From Actinomycetota bacterium (GTDB taxonomy: Bacteria; Actinomycetota; Geothermincolia; Geothermincolales; RBG-13-55-18), in contig MU158686.1 in assembly GCA_015711955.1 (NCBI GenBank), positions 1 through 42,216 on the forward strand: a stretch of DNA of 42,216 nt. Reading direction: 5' to 3'. Positions 41,589-42,216 of the stretch are shown here, in pieces (the stretch's first letter is position 1; the number at the start of each line of letters is the position of its first letter). Under the pieces are notes generated by a model. It was given only the letters and a program-made list of their open reading frames with translations, did no database searches and was not told the origin of the DNA. The position numbers and the translations under genes were made by a program.

Positions 41589-42155
41589 CTAAGTACCAAT
41601 ATTTACCAGTAAGTAACTTCGCAATGGGGGTTCGATCCCTTCGGGCATATCTCTTAAATAATCGATCAACCTCGACCTTTTTTCCTCGGGTAGACGTTGG
41701 ATGAATCTCAAGACATTCTCCTTTGTCGGCTCCCTTCTGGTCTTGCGGGAGAAATTGGGGCGCAGGTCATTCCATATGACCAGGGAAGGAGTCTTTTCTT
41801 CAAAGCGTTGGGAATCCACCCAACGCTTTATCTCGGGCACCTTTTCGTCCACCGTGCGACACCAACTTTCGCCGCTTTCCAGGTCCAAGTAGCCGATTTC
41901 CTCCGGCTTTGCACCGTATATCTTGGCCAAGGACCACACTGCCTCCGCAGCGGAACCCGCCTCCATCAGGTTCCACATAACCGGAAATTCAGGGGCTCCC
42001 CTACAAAGCACGGCAAGGAGGGAGAGGTCATGGGCAACGTAGGCTATCTCCAATGGGAGTCGAGGGCCGCCCTTTCTCCATTCCCCGCTCAGGGGGCAAA
42101 GGGCTCCTTCCGCCAGGGCCAGAGAGTCCCAAGCAAGAACCACTACCAAAGGCAT
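41589..42155 (-). CDS. Unrecognised protein
   Basis: I do not recognise this gene. It encodes 188 residues from ATG 42155, with GGAGG five bases upstream; an in-frame GTG at 42167 is earlier. The N-terminus MPLVVVLAWDSLALAEGALC is hydrophobic and could be a buried strand. A tryptophan-rich middle (VMWNLMEAGSAAEAVWSLAK) and a charged C-terminal helical region (LRFIQRLPEEKRSRLIDYLR) follow. No catalytic motif, repeats or membrane segments are clear. It converges with the helicase gene. Confidence 0.65.
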   Translation of the reverse strand: MPLVVVLAWDSLALAEGALCPLSGEWRKGGPRLPLEIAYVAHDLSLLAVLCRGAPEFPVMWNLMEAGSAAEAVWSLAKIYGAKPEEIGYLDLESGESWCRTVDEKVPEIKRWVDSQRFEEKTPSLVIWNDLRPNFSRKTRREPTKENVLRFIQRLPEEKRSRLIDYLRDMPEGIEPPLRSYLLVNIGT

Positions 42156-42172
42156 CCGACCCTCCACGTCCC

Positions 42173-42216
42173 TTACGACTTGCGATTTCTCTGCAAGGCC
42201 TTATCCCTTGCCTCCA
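42173..42216 (-). CDS. C-terminal end of a gene entering from the right edge (uncertain)
   Basis: One minus-strand frame gives EARDKALQRNRKS and a stop at 42173-42175, five bases before the possible GTG of the next gene. Thirteen codons fit a basic C-terminal tail but cannot identify a gene. Confidence 0.3.
   Translation of the reverse strand, partial: EARDKALQRNRKS

Noticed and set aside
1-42216. CRISPR arrays, insertion sequences, prophage or rRNA genes
   Set aside because: No spaced repeat series, transposase, integrase or rRNA segment was seen on reading both strands; the repeats present are two-copy or three-copy local duplications.

Overview
The window looks like the replication-origin region of a bacterial chromosome, read mostly from gene order and motifs. 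Genes left of about 5.6 kb run on the minus strand (an ATPase-HTH gene, dnaA, dnaN, recF, a DciA/DUF721 gene, gyrB). From 5.86 kb they run on the plus strand (rpmH, rnpA, yidD, yidC, khpB, rsmG, parA, parB). The DUF721 gene between recF and gyrB, a large B. subtilis-type SRP RNA beside dnaX-ybaB-recR, lysC-asd close by and a CwlM-like protein together suggest an Actinomycetota-like, possibly deep-branching, Gram-positive lineage. AGG/AGA arginine codons are common and the base composition looks moderately GC-rich. The phylum is an inference, because no 16S gene is present.

Layout. 1-5558: replication operon (minus). 5559-5861: AT-rich spacer with three 12-nt iterons, DnaA-box-like nonamers and a consensus promoter, the best oriC candidate. 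5862-8053: rpmH to khpB. 8054-8737: long spacer with a perfect parS palindrome placed between likely -35 and -10 boxes. 8738-11171: rsmG-parA-parB. 11282-13506: ddl and an aminotransferase (minus). 13766-23370: a ten-gene chemotaxis operon behind a SigD/FliA-type promoter (cheR, two receptors, cheW, cheY, cheB, cheA, cheC, cheD and an Asp23-family gene). 23382-28366: a converging six-gene minus-strand cluster (KaiC/RAD55-like ATPase, receiver protein, two small membrane proteins, PAS histidine kinase, CwlM-like pseudo-amidase). 28704-28980: SRP RNA, then dnaX, ybaB, recR. 32251-34564: lysC-asd. 34796-41038: zinc-finger CPBP protease, double zinc-ribbon membrane protein, lipoprotein-like adaptor, and an MrfA-type DEAH helicase. 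41589-42155: an unrecognised gene on the minus strand.

Points that stand out. (1) A GHKL ATPase fused to a winged helix heads the dnaA operon. (2) A CwlM-like protein lacking two zinc-binding histidines is translationally coupled to a histidine kinase, in an operon with a KaiC-like ATPase and a receiver. (3) The 3' ends of asd and of the helicase gene are each duplicated just downstream (72 bp exact; 85 of 87 bp), each copy leading into a different C-terminal tail. (4) parS sits inside the predicted rsmG-parAB promoter. (5) CheC and CheD carry unusual residues at expected active-site positions. No CRISPR array, insertion sequence, tRNA or rRNA was seen.
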